Assembly: GCA_024704765.1 (NCBI GenBank)
Contig: JAKMXF010000111.1
Span: 574,619 to 638,618 of the forward strand
DNA from: Oopsacas minuta
Taxonomy: Eukaryota > Porifera > Hexactinellida > Lyssacinosida > Leucopsacidae
DNA length: 64,000 nt
Direction of reading: 5' to 3'
Positions within the stretch are counted from its first letter, which is position 1, and every line of letters starts with the position of its first letter. The notes beneath the pieces were generated by a model that saw only the letters and a program-made list of their open reading frames with translations, was not told the origin of the DNA and ran no database searches. The position numbers were made by a program, and so were the translations under genes. Of this stretch, positions 11,619 to 26,600 are shown one piece after another.

Positions 11619-14600
11619 ATGAATATCCAACGTGTAATCGCCTCCCTGATGCTAAGCCTTATATTTATATTTTCAATTTTGCAAGAGATGCTTGCAAGTC
11701 ACATAGACCTTGCTGGGTACACACAAATTCCTTCTTCAACGAATATTATCGCTACATCTACAAGCTCTATAAGTGAGATATCGTGTTTCTCTCCACAGAA
11801 CCAAATCTATAGGAATATTCTACATGATCCAGTTAGTTAAAATTCCCAACAAATAACTAAACAATTACAATTCTGTTCTATCTATAGCCTCCGTCAGCTG
11901 TACTACGAGATAACGATTTTGTTATTTCTATAAGGATCAATCCTTCCTTGTCAGAACGAAGGTATTTCCAGAATTATTTGTTACAAAAATTACCAATTTT
12001 TATAAATATTTTCTTTTGCAGATATTTGTTGCTATACATCGATCAACCGAGTATGGAAGTATTCTTTAGCTTTTACGTTAATCCTGGGTCCTTTGAAGCA
12101 GGGATTACTTACAAGACATGCAGCGGGGAGACTAATACGATCCCTATCTTCAATTCAGGGATACGAATATTCACTGATATATTCCTAGCTATATCTGTAT
12201 CTATGGTTAACTCTACTCATCTTCTTATAACTTCATTAATAGGAGAAAACAATGAGGCTTCTGAAGAGGTTGTTAGTGGGTCTATGGAATGCTCATTCCC
12301 TCTGGACAAGAAATATATTGCAAACGCTATTCCCAGCACAGAAGGTATTCTTAGATTCCTTGGGCAGAGTATGAATCTTCTTTTGGTTGGAAAATCTCTT
12401 ACTTCAGAGGAATTAATATTGTTAAAGGAAAGAGGAGATCTGAATGGAGATATTACTTACTCAAATTCGGATTGTTTATGTCCTAAAGATTATGATATAT
12501 TAACCGAAGAGTGTTGCTATAACTCACAAAATAATATCACATCAATTAGGTTAGAATTATTTTATACTGTATGGACTATGGATTAGTTATACGCACATTT
12601 TATTTGTAGGATAACCTCAGATGATTACAACCCTGAATCAGCTATTGATGACAACCCGTGCACTTATTGGCAGTCCGCCTCAGATGAAGAGAACGTAAAC
12701 CTCTCCATCTCTCTCTTTCCTATTGTTCCTGAAATACAGCTGATAAGAATTCAGTTTGAATCTCCTCCTTCTAAGCTCACTCTAACAGTGAAATCATTAG
12801 AAAATATCTCTATTGTAGCCTATGTAGACGATAATTGTGATACTTATAGCTCAATTTACATATGTAAGAGGTTAGTATCTTATTCGTATATTAAGGAGTC
12901 ATACTTGGTATGCGTATTGACTCAATAAATAATCGTTATACAGTTAACACCGGTAACTCGAACCCTCGGGAAAATCTAAATCTGTTCGAGTAATTACCGG
13001 GCATTCTAGTTACGGATATTGACTGTATTTCTAAATAGGTATCTGGCTGATTTTGATGATATTCCTTGCTGTGTTACTACCAGTCAGCTGATCGATAATC
13101 CTCTATTAGAAATCCTGGTAAGAAATATTAATATTAATACAGGAATACAAATATTTATTTACTAAATTACAGTTCTCTAGCGTTACTCCCTTACAGAATA
13201 TATCTTCTGTCATCTTATCTCTTACAGAATTCTCTCCAAATTCTCGTTACTATTCTATTTCTAATTTTAACCTCTACGCTATATCTGAGGTGGATATTAT
13301 AAATATCAATTCTTCTACAATAAGTACTATGGGATATACTCAGACATATATACCAACCAAGAGTCCTATATCTTCACAAATGTTCACACCTTTTGTTTCT
13401 ATCCCTAAATCATATTTGACATTTCAAACATCTATTCCTGTTCATCCTACAAACTCTACAAGTATTACAAGAATGACTAGCAAGCAGACTAAAGTAATAT
13501 CAAAAACTAGTCAATTCATGACATCATCATATATCTATACTATTCCTTCTCCACAGACATCAATGTTTACATCTTTATTTACAGCTGTATCTTCTATCAT
13601 GCAATCTATATCTCCTTATTCATCTTCATTACATACTAGAATAACAGATACTCAAACAACCACCTTACATCAAACAGAATCCATTATTCCTACATCTACT
13701 AAACCCTTTTATAATTATAGTACATCTAGCTCTCTATTCTCTTCCTTGATGCAAACTTCTATTGGTGATAGTATGACGTCATCTCCTCTTATTTCATCTA
13801 CAAGTATACCTGCATCCACATCTACAGTTTTGCATACATCTTCGTCGACAACTATGCCTACTTATACAATATTATCTACTACATCTACTGTATCACCATC
13901 TACTACCCCTACAAGCATACCTACTACTTCTACTTCTACTTCTACAATATTATCTACTTCTACTTCTACTTCTACAATATTACCAACTTCTACTTCTACT
14001 TCTACAATATTATCTACTTCTACTTCTACTTCTACAATATTACCAACTTCTACTTCTACTTCTACAATATTACCAACTTCTACTTCTACTTCTACAATAT
14101 TACCAACTTCTACTTCTACTTCTACAATATTACCAACTTCTACTTCTACTTCTACAATATTACCAACTTCTACTTCTACTTCTACAATATTACCAACTTC
14201 TACTTCCACAGTATTACCTACATCTATGCCTACACCTCCCCCTACTCCTATTCTACCATGCACCAAGCCTATACCTACGTCACATATAGATATAACTGTA
14301 CCTGATAGTATTGGGTATAAGCAGTATCATTTCATTAATAATTCTATTGATGATAGCCAAATCTTAATTATACAAACTCGTATGGATAGTAACAACATTT
14401 CAGTAGATATACCCTTTGGTTTAACGAAGATATTACAGGTGACGTTTTCACTCCATCCTGTTTCAATACTGGATTACTTTATCCATTCTAGCACTATCTG
14501 GTATCAAGATAATTATCTACGAGTATCTATAACGGGATTAGATGAGTATAATACATTTAATGTGAGAGATACAAACATTAGTGTATCTCTTTTACACGAG

Positions 14601-17600
14601 GATATATTATTTTCTCAAAATATTATTCTATCAGGTTCTTATAATCATAAAATGATAATGTTCACGTTACCAGATGTCTGGTTTACTAATTCAACTCAAA
14701 TAATATCACCTTCCCTTCTGGCTACATCTGTATATACTGTCCTAATCAACACTACACTATCTCTATTGTTACCGAGACTTCCTCCTAGCTTACAGGTACC
14801 AACAGAACACCGCCCTGTCGTTATAATTACTCTCCCACAATACCCTCTCTCTGCAGGTGATACAGCTATATTACCTGTATATCTACTCGCTAATATAGGA
14901 GCTAGATACATAGCTATTGAGTTTAATTACCCTTTAAACTCATCTCTTATTAATCTCGATCCTTCATACAAATGGGAGTTCACTTATGACCTCAACAAGG
15001 TTGTTATCAGTGGATTTGTTGATGTCCCTCTAGGATATACAGCTGCTTATAAATTGTTTGATATAACTATTTTATTACTCAGCAGAGATAGTCAAGTATC
15101 TTGTCAATTGAAGCAGGTATTTGACACTACATACACATCACTCGTGACTACAGATTTACCTATTTGTTATTTCTCTGGACTCTATGGGGTAGTTGAATCA
15201 CCTGGTTACCTTAACATATCTGATGATAGTGCTATTAGCATATCTGCATACCCCCAATACTCAGTACTATACAATCATGCAGTGTTATCTCAATCTGTGA
15301 TAAATATCCCTGTATATACATATATCTATACTATCAATGGTGTTAGCACTGATTACAGTCTACTGAATTGTTATTCTAGCGATGTTTCTATAGCTAAGAT
15401 ATCTCAGGATTGTACTCATCTGTATGTAGATGGAAGCGAGCTAAAAGGATCGAATAACTTGACTATACATTTTGGTTATGAAGATTTGAATACTGAGTTC
15501 TATGTAAAAGTATTCTATCCAGATATTCCTATTACATTGAGGCTTACAGATCCGATATTGAATATTATACCGGTGTATCCTTACAGATACGATTGTACTT
15601 CTAAGTTCCAAACCAGCAAATTACTAGTTTATACAAACTTCTCTTCTTCTAATGAAATTACTCCAAATATAGATATCAGTCAGTATATTGGCAGCTCCCT
15701 ATATGTAAGCCATACAAATATAGCTGTATTAGATGATATGTATTTAGAAGGTATATCTGCTGGATATGGGAAGGTTTATGTGGAGATTAGTAATACGAAA
15801 ATTGGCTTTACAAATTTCGTTGTGTCGATGGAACCTGTTGAGCTGTCTTGCTATTCTCCTCGTATATACTCTGATAATATTGATTACAATACAAACACAC
15901 TATACACGAGTTTGTACCAGTCTATGAGCTTTGATTTGATACTGTCAAGGACTTTTCTATTCAATTCTACCATAGGATATTCTAGTGTAGTCCTACAGTT
16001 CTCTGATAGCAATACACAGCCTGTATCCTCCTACAATATCAATGCAACAAATAGTGTTAAATATACAAGTAACACATATACTCTCTTGGATAATTCTATG
16101 ATTACATTCAATCTTCCAAATAGCTGTCCCTCTCTCTCCTCTCTCCCTTTCATTACTCAAATAAATCTTAGTACTCCAGATGATTTCTACATATGCATTT
16201 CTTCACGAATACTAACAACAGAAGGTGATATTGCTTCTAGATTCGGCTATAACACATTTGCTGTATTGAGAATATTGTTAGTATATAATTCTCAATTAGT
16301 AGAAGCTACTGGTGCTGGGTTTATAGATATTAGCATAATAAATCCTAATATTATTAACCTGGTTATGTCAGATAATGGAGCAGTGCTGTATAGTCAAATA
16401 TCTTCTGGTCAAACCGAAGTTATGATTTCATTAACTCAACCTGCTTTAACCAAATCAGTTATGATACAAGTTGTATCTGCTACAGGAGTACAGAGCTCTC
16501 TATTCTCTCCTTCCTCTCTAAAGCCCATTTATACTCTCTCTAAATTAACAGCTGATACATTCCAAACTGGGTATTTTGAAGTTGAGTTAGTTCTCTATAA
16601 CTCTCTGACTATTCTTATCACAAATACTTCTGAACTACTTCTTGAGGTAAGAGAATTCTCTGAGTATATAGATACACAAGCCCCTATATCAGATAAAGCA
16701 TATTTCATAGACAATATACTGCATGTTAACGCTAGTGCTGTTACAAGAGATACTACGGTTGTATTATCAGCTGTCTATGACACGTTCACTACTAGTTTTG
16801 TAGTCTCTATTTCAACTAATATTTTGTTTATTTCTAATTTCTCAGAATTTGAATTTATTCCAAACTTGACAGGTGTCCTGGCTAGTCAGTTCTCTGTAGA
16901 CTTTGGTATAATACTCAGTGACGGGACCGAAATAGTGCGGTACTTTGATAACGGTCTCATATTCCCTGATCTCCGTTTTGAGGTATCGGATCCCACTTCA
17001 ATATTCTTCTCCCCCACAACAGGTCTAATAACATTAATCGGTAATTCTAAGGATATTGTATATCTTAAAGTAAGCAGTGATAACGTGTCTAGAATTTCTA
17101 ATGGATTTGCAGTCAACCTATCTCCGTCCGGAAATGGTATTGATCTAGGGAATGAAGACGGTTTAGCTCTCCCTCCTCAGCAAATAAATTCTACATTTAA
17201 AATTCCGATATGGTTACAAACAAGTTCAGATTACAAATCAATAGATATATCACTATCCTATGAAGCTAGTGTATTATCTCTAGTTAGAATATTACCAGAC
17301 TCCTCTTTTAACGGTGGAATATTCCTCTCTCAACACGAGACCCTAGGAGCTATAAGGCTAGGCGGTATATTACCTTTAGAAATAGCAAGAGATAGAATTC
17401 TTATCGCAGAGATCGAGATGTTAGCAATACAATCTAGAGACGCTAATATTCATGCTGAAGTTATCACACTATCTGGTCCATTTCCTCTCTATTCCAATCT
17501 CCTTAACTTTACTCACCCTGTGGTTACTAATCTAACCCAGGTAGTGTATTCTAAGAATAAATTAATTCCGAATATTCCATTCTCCACAAGTAGATTCCGT

Positions 17601-20600
17601 AATGAGAGGAGTGTAATCTGTTTAGAAAAGACTGTCACATCCTCTGGTAGAAATATTTGTATTAAATGTAGTATAGAAGTTATAGGAGATATTAATAGTG
17701 ATTGTAAGTTCAATCTTAATGATGTAGTTTACTTACTGGACTATGTAACAGCATCTTATACGGAGTTCAGCTCTGTTTCAGGACTTCTAATTAAGGAAGA
17801 GTTTGACTCTCTCCCTCTCCCACGGTCTGATATAAACCAAGATGGAGAGATCTCTATTACAGACGTGTACTATCTAATGTGGGTTAATTACGGACTATTC
17901 TACTTCTTAGAGTCTGTAGATACTTCTCTCGTCTTTCCTACAAACGCATTACCTTCTGTATACAACTGTGAATTATTTGTGAAAATTAACCTAGTTAACC
18001 CCCCTCTATCAAACAATCAATTCCACACATACATAGAGCTATCTCATTCTAATACAGTAAGGCTACTCAACATAACACAAGGTGATTATGTCTCCAATAT
18101 AAGTAGAGATGATATTTATAGTGATATTTATAAAGCATCTAGTTTTATAATAAGAAGAATTATACCATCAGTGTTCAGCGGACAGATTGGTATATCTCCT
18201 ATACTAATAGCTACAGATGGAGCTAATAATTTCCAGCAGATATTCATTGATAGATCTCCTCCCACACTAAACTACCCTGAGCTAAGAACTACTATTCCTT
18301 TCTTGTCCTCACAAGTATCTTTATACATACCGGAAGGGTACTCCCCCTACACAAGCTACACCCCCCCTCAGGTCTGTGGGGGACAGTTTGTATATCTTAG
18401 AGTTTTGGGAGAGATGCAGGCTAGCGAATTCACGATATACTGGCCTCAGACTGGAGGAATTGGTCCATTCTCTTTGAAGAGAGTATTTTGTTCTATGATA
18501 GGTCGTGAGACCAATAACATACACATCCCTTGTAACCGACAAATAACAACAAATACTGATATCATATTTCCAGAGTATAAAGTTACAGGTCTTAACCCGT
18601 ACTCTCTTTATCAATTCCAGATGGAAGTCAATGGTAGGACTTCTCAATGGACACAGTTCTTAACACCAGAAGCAGGTGAGTATACGTACACACAATTATA
18701 TTATTTATATATAACTAATTCTGTTAACAATCACTGTAATGTCTCATAAACTATAGCTATAGTATTTGAATACAGCCCATCGGCTTCTCACTCACACTGA
18801 TAATATTCCCTGATGCATTGATAGCGATACCAGCTGGTTTAAGGAAATTGATTGTTTCTCGATTTCCCAGTTTATAGAGTAGTTTCCCTTCTTGATTGAA
18901 TATACAAATCAGGTTACTGTCTTTATCGCTTATTAGCAGATTCCCATACACATCTATGGTGAAGAACCAACTGCACAGTACGTCTCTTTTCAGACCTTGA
19001 GTGATAAGATGTATTTTGATTCTGGATGTAATTTTATCGAACATTTGTATGCAAGGATCATTCTCATCTAATATGTACACAGTCTCAAGACAAACTTTAA
19101 TGTCCCTCGGCTGGTAGATAAGTCTGTCTGTAAATATCCCTTTAAACACGAGATTATGTGAGAATACTTGAATTCTATTATTCAGTCTATCACATACATA
19201 AAGCTCTTTCTTCCTCGAATCAAAATCCAGTCCTGTCGGGTCGATGAACTCTCCCTCCTTATTGCCATACCTTACTATCCCATCACAATATTTGCCTTGC
19301 ATATCAAACATTTTCACAGCTGCATGCTTACTACTTGTCCTACTCTCTGTCACATATATGTTGTTACCATGGCAACAGAGCCCCCACGGGCCATCCATGT
19401 TGTTAACTAGGCCCATCATCCCTGGATGCTGGAAACTGAACTTCAGTTTACCCCATTGGGTATACGCTGATACTCTATTATTGTTATAGTCTGCTACAAA
19501 GAAACTGTTATCTTGGCAGACGGCTACACCAGCTGGATTGCTCAGCTGATCGATCTCTGACCCCACTGAGTAACTCTCTACCTTAGGATACTTTATAGCT
19601 TTATAAGAACTAATGTCCTCATTCATAGCATTGCTATCCTCTTTATGTATTTCTTCCTTATCTTCTACCGGCTCGTCTTTGTCAAGTTTCTTGTTAACTT
19701 CTATATTGCCTAGTTTTGCTATTTTCCCTTCAAGCTGGCCATCCCATCTGAATCTCACGGTCTTCTCGTGATTAAGGTTCCCTAAGTAATCTATCTCTCT
19801 CTGTATCCCGGTAAGCACCCTTGTCTGTACCTCATTCAACCGATTATCGTTCCTAGACCCACTCTCATAGGTAGACATTACTGACCTCAACTTTGCGAGT
19901 TCGTTTCCCCGAACATCTTCAAGTTCAATATACTCCCTCTCCAAGTCATGAATCTCATCTTGCAGTTTAGATTTATGTGAATTGATAGATTGTATTAAAT
20001 TCTCGTATTTATCGTCTACTTGTGTTAAAGTAAACTTCAACAGATCCAGATAGTCCGAATTTCCCTGAAGAATTTCTTTTTCTGCCATTCTAGCAATTAT
20101 AAAGTATTTTGAAAGTAGTTTATGATATACCTATAAGTTTATTATGTTTGTCATATTAATTGCAAAATTAATCATAACTTAGCCTATTTACTGCTCTTAT
20201 ATACACATTTTATTTACAGCTCCTGTGTCTCTCCTCTCACCCTTACTCACAAGATACAACATAACCTGTACTCATCTCACTTGGGAGGAACCTGAAATAA
20301 CCAATGGTGTAATTACAAGTTATTCTCTAATTCTGAATAACACAATTAAACAAGAGTTTGATAACAAGACAAGAGCCTATCTACTGTGTGTAGCTGATAA
20401 GGACCATGAATATATTATCGTAATACAAGCTAACAACAGGTAAATATCAATAATTAATATTATTATTATTATTTATTACATTTAACAAATTTGATAAAAC
20501 AGGGAGAATAATTTTATTTTATTAAACCGCATTAATCGTGTACAACCAGGAGTTTATCAAAACCTACACTCCTGTCTCTGTTCAGTACACTGACTAACTC

Positions 20601-23600
20601 ATGGTTAAGAGATCTAAGAAATTCTGTAACACGATGTTCCTTCTCTCTCAACCTTAATATATCGTATATGTATTGAAGAGTATTCATTTTTGCTTCATCA
20701 AAGTCTGCCTCTGAATCTTGATATAAACTTAAATTACTAGCTTTGAAGTTCTGAGTATTCTCTTCAGGATTGTAGCAAATAGAACGTACTATCCTCCTGC
20801 TATGGACTATCCTGTAATACTTATTCAAGCTGAAACCATCAATATTCCCATCTCCCACTCTTTCCTGTGATAAGCTTAGTTGAGTTATGTCCCCTTGCTT
20901 AATCAGATCCTTAGAAATCTCTTTAGCTATTGGTTCCCATCCGTATTGTGCTCCTTTCCACTCCCTTGGTATTGTGTCTGCTCTTAATGCCATTAACGCA
21001 GTTATCAGCTCTTTGCCAGTAAAACTCTTACGCACGCAACTGAGCTTAACATCTAGAAATGATATTATTTCAGGACGTGAGAGCCCTGTATGTGCTGTCA
21101 GCGTATTTTCCATATCAAGAGATGGGTTCTCATTATCTAAACTTGTATTACTAAACTCTATCTGATAACCTCCACTGCATTCTCCCTTCAATACTTTGAA
21201 TAGTTTCAACAGTGCGACAGACTCCAGTAAATGGAAGTGCAGTAGATAGCTGAAGAACTCAGAAGTATCCATGAGCAGATGTGAATCTAATCCCCCTTGA
21301 TCTGGAGAGCATTTAAAGAAGTTTATCAGACACGATAATACATGTAGATAAAGTTCTGTAATCGCTCTGGCTCTCTGAGTTGAGTTAATACGTTTTAAAA
21401 TGATCTTAGCTTTATTCTCCAAGCCTCTAATAATGTTATACCATATCCTCTGTAGCGAATACCTGAATACATCTGGGTATAGATATCTACCAAGAAAATT
21501 CAGACAATCTCCTAAGTAATTCAGTGCTGGGGCTAGCCGCTGCTTCTCGTTAAATTCAGGAAGATTTAGTTCTATCAGGACAGAGAAGAATTGTAGGAAA
21601 CCACTGTTTATTTTATATGCTAGGACGTTTACTTCCAATTTCAGAGCTTTCTCTAGCTTAATCTGTGTTTGTGCAGCTGTATTTGCATCTATCTCATTCT
21701 CACTCTCATTTGAGAAAGAGTATATCTGATCCTCCCCCTCGCCAAGGGACCTGTTCCCTGTCAGAGGAGTCTGCATATCCGTGGTGCTTGTACTCCAGAA
21801 GTAAGCGCTTTGAGGAACAATATTCTGAGTACTCATTTTCTCGAGTAGCCGGGAGTTCAACTCCTCCCACATAGTAGTTATAACATAGAGGTTATTGATA
21901 CGTAGAGCCATTTCTTTTGATAGCTTTTCTATCGTCTGATCACCTGTATGTCTCTTCCCAGTAGCACACAAGTGTGAATAGTCACCTGACTGTATTGTAT
22001 GTCTACAGCCATATGTAAGTTTATCTCTAGTCAGCTGTTCCAACTGCTCTAACAAGTTATCTTTATCACCGTTCATTATTTCTAATGTTTCATCTCTACT
22101 CAATCCACAGTAATCCATGCAAATAAAGTTATAAGCAAATGTAAGGCAAATCTTACTGAGTGTATTGCTAGCTTCTGTGTAGAGTGTTTGTTTCATTTGA
22201 GCGTTGATTGTTCTCGTATAATCCACGAATTTCTTTACTTTCAGAACTTCTAGGGGTAGACCGGCATGAACTATATGTGATCTGTTCCTAATGAATTTTA
22301 AAGGAGATAGTGTTTGTAGGATGTTAATAATAAGAGAAGTGTAACGTGACAGCATAATAAGTACATCGATTAGACTGTTACTAACTGGTAGCTTTCTCCT
22401 GACGTTACCTAGCTGGTTAGAGTTCGGTATGGGACGGGGAATTGTTGTATTATTATTATTATTATTCACAGGAGTATATCCTCCTTCTTCTTGATCTGTA
22501 GAGCTCTCCCGCTTTGAGAATAAGGTCAAGTTTGATGAATTGTGCTTGGACTGTTTAGTGTCTGAGTTCTCACTAGTAGTTGTGTGTTGAGATTGTGAGC
22601 AATTACCTTCATTTATGTCGTAATCTAGAATATTGTTAAAATCACTAGAACTAGGACTCATGTATCTATCTCTCATGCTCGCTTCATCTTCTGTTGTGCT
22701 GGGGTTCGGAGAGAATCCTATTGTCTGATTTCCGTGGACGCTCTGTGGGATCATTGGACCATTGTCACTATCCTCTGAGAGCAAGCGGGGGTTCGGTTGT
22801 GGAAACAAACTTGAGAAAGCAGAATTTGGTGATTTAGCGAATTCTTGTTTCAAAGAGGATATTGGTGTAGCTTTATATTCATTAGTTATTGGATCAGCAA
22901 TTCTAGTTTCCCACTTATCACTCTTTATTATAGATTTGATGAAAAGTGTCATTTCGTTTTGTATTCCGACATTCCATTTCTCAATGAATAACCTCAGAAA
23001 CTCGTTTCTCCAGGCGATTGACTGTTCAGGAAGATAGCTAGTCCACAACACTGTATCATTGTGATCTAAATTAAACATCAATCCCATCATGTTCAGGTCC
23101 CTCTCTTCTGTCATTCTCAATTTCCCAGGCTCTATACTGAAGTTCCTACAGTGTCTCCTACACAGATATTCAATGTCTTGACAGATAAACTTGTAATATT
23201 CCGAGGTAACCAGTTGAGATACATTGAAATAGTTTCTCAGAGGTTCTTGATAATATTCTCTCATCCTCCTTATTTCCAGTGACACGACTGACAGCAGTTT
23301 ATTTACCATTACTGGATTGAGTGTATTGGCAGAACAATCCTCTGAGTTTTCAGGATTTTCCGTATTGTGATCTTTTGCTATTCGTAGCTTCTGATGGCCA
23401 TAAGTCTCTGCTACGAAGCTCTTGAACCATCTGGTTAGCATAGCTTCTACGGAGAGCATATTATTCTTTGACTTAGTTTGTATGTTAGTTAGATTCTGTA
23501 GAGTACCGTGTGTATCCATTACAAGCTCTAACAGTACTATAGCTCCGTTGAGTATACGCTTAATCGCTTTATGATTATTATGCACACAGTTAGCACTAGC

Positions 23601-26600
23601 TATCTTCTCAATCCCAATCGTTATCAGCCCCTGGATCTTCTTGCTCAGCTGATGGAGGGTTTGAAGGAAGATGTTCCTCTCCTGTTTGAGGAGGGTTGTG
23701 GTGGGACATTGGGGTCTGGCTGGTCTAGGATGAGCGCTTATGATGTCACCAAGTTGGTACAGTTTAGAGATTAACTTTGCTATTATCGACTCTATTATTC
23801 TGCAGTCCTGTATTGTTTGTATACAAAACTCTCTGCTGAGACAATCAAGGAAGGCTAGGTGTCTGTAGGTTTCTCCTACCCCGTAACGTAAGGCGTACTC
23901 CTCTAGCAACCGAGTTGTGGAAGGATGGAATGTTTGCTTGTCAGTCTGATTGTAATAACGTCTCAGCTGTTGAATACTATCAAAACTATCTGTAATATCG
24001 GTATTAGCATTCTCCCGCCGTGGGGTTAGATATCCCGTTAGACAATTACTTAGCTCATACTGTAATAAAATACTCAGTAATATACTGTAGCATTTGTGTA
24101 AGTCTCTAGGTAGAGGGACTCTTATAACAGGCTTACTGCGTGTATCAGCCTCTATCCTGTGGTAGAAACGGTGTATTAGAATATTAATTTCATTCTTCTC
24201 TTCTCTTAGCCAATACTCATACGCTGCTTTTGATGGAAATGCATTTTGTCTGTAATAAGGGTGCTGGCTCTTCTCCAGGACTTGGAAACGATGCAATAAC
24301 TCTCTGTAAAGAGTCTCAGATTTCCCTGTGTAGCTTTTCACGAAGAGTCCTGCTTTAGAACGAACTGATTTCCCAATCAAGTTAAAATCACCTATCACTA
24401 GTCCGAATGCTTGTCTCAAATGTGTCAGTAACATCTCTACAGTTTCTATGTGTTGAGACTCTGTAATGTGACTATTCGTGAATCTCCCGTTATGTTGCGA
24501 TACAGTACTCTCACTGGATACCTCATTCAGTGGAGGGAATGGTTTCTCCTTAACTCTACTATCTTCTGTCTGAATAGATAACGGTGATATTGTATTGGGA
24601 TGTGAGCATAATGAACTAGTGTCTATTGACTGGAATATTACACTATCATGATTCTGATTTGGGAGATCAACAACTGATAAGAACTGGAGCGTCTCTTGAT
24701 GCTGATGGGGATTGTTATTATCGTCCTCTTCTTGTTCCAACTCTGGGGGAGGGGGAGCTGAGAGGACAGGAAACTCCGCACACAAGTAAGCTAGCTCTAG
24801 AGATCTCTTCTCATCTTCACACAAATCTCCAAGTTGTCTGTTCCTTCCTAAATCCCAACGCACCTTCAGTCCGTCCATATGCGCAAACCTTGAAGACATG
24901 GGTTCTTCCAGCTGCTGTATGGGTCTGAGAAGAGAAGATGGATAGGTGAACCCTTTCGTAACCTTTGGGGGCGGAGAGGCAATACAGAGTTTTACACAAG
25001 CATTATTCTTTGTGAATCTTAGGAAGTATCTGTGTAAGAGAATCAGATTCTTAGAATGAGAAAGACAACTTCCAGCCTTGTTAGAAGTTAAATCTGGTAG
25101 CACGTGAGCATTTGGAGGGATAGGATTCTGAGATCTGGCGCTCTGGAACTTGTTCCAGGTCTCCAACTCCTCCCCCAATATCTCTTCTAATACTTGTTTA
25201 GTTATGACAAGGAGACATCCTGCTTGTTGTTCGGGAAGAAATTTCCATTTCAGTTTACCCTCTACCTTAATATAATGTGTAAGCAGAGACGTGCATGAGG
25301 TATACGATATATTGGATGTCTTTTCTGTATTCGATCTTAGTTTAGAGAAATTGTTATGAATGGAAGGGAATATATTAATTCCAGTCTCACTCAAGTTACT
25401 ACTATCAGTTGTCTTCCTTACCACAGTGAGGGGGTTTTCAGTCCTCGTAGGTTCCTCTGTCTCCCTCTGAACTATACTAATTTCATCTACTACATTAGTC
25501 GCCATGTATTTAAAATTTAATTGCTTGCATTTTATGAGAAAGACTATTATAGTTTAGTTTCAGGATAACCTCCTTTTCAGAATATAAAATGAGTTCAAAT
25601 TTCACTGTCATTCGATCTAATCAATGACTAATATATTCAAAATTATGGAGTATAAAGTTCTATTAGCTAATCATAGTGCTGTACCCAAAAATATGTGTCG
25701 TGTTTAGTTGGCAACTAAGTGTAATTGTAAATCTTCTCAATTACTCAATTAACCTTCTATTCAGTACGTATTAATACTTTGATTTATAGCGCTGGAAGTG
25801 CTAAGAGTAATGCAGTGCTCTCAAATTCAAGTAAGTTGAATCCATTTTCTACGATTTAGACTAGGAACCGTTGTTATATCTTTGTGTATTTAGTTGGAGA
25901 TGCTACGGTGATTAATAGTCGGATAAGCTCCAGTTGTGTGGAGCTAAGCTGGACTCATCTTATCTTCAATTTATCTTCTATCGCTTCTGAAACGTTTATT
26001 ATATCTATTGACAACACTACTATAGCTACAGAGCATAACGGTACTCTTATTCTGGTATGTAACCTCATTACAGATGGTATCCCTTTCTATCTGGAAGTAA
26101 CAAGTTCTAGGTAATTCGTCAGGGAATAATTAGCAATATTTGATTTTAATTAATTTGTATTATAGAGTTGGTAAAATATTCTCCGGCAGTATAACAATTC
26201 CTCTCTCCATTTCATTCCCCTACTACATACTCCTAGCAGTCCTACTCCCTGCCCTTGTTGCCTTCCTACTCCTATTATGCTGTATTGCTATTGTTATATG
26301 CTGCTGGAAATCTAACAGATATGCAATATTCAAAGTACAAAAAGATAGCAATAAAGGAAGAAACTACTGGTCTAAAGAGGAAGAGTTTGTTGTTAGTCAA
26401 ATTTATTTATTCAATATCAGAATTTTATATAATTAATCCTGTTAGGAGGTTTCGCCAGTAGACATCCAACCGATGGAAGAAAGGTTATTTGTTCCTCAAC
26501 AGAATAGAGACAGGAGCGGGACATTTGATTCATCAGCTGATTCGTGGATGGATAGAGGACGGGTAAGCTAGCACATACCCTGTGTGTGTTATTGATTTTA

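Noticed and set aside
13862-14266. Antisense frame of Val/Glu/Asn repeats
   Set aside because: It is the mirror of the Thr/Ser minisatellite in the giant gene and has no independent support.
23571-24999. Short plus- and minus-strand frames within the Munc13-like gene
   Set aside because: They are shadows of the long minus-strand frame and show no domain or codon signal.
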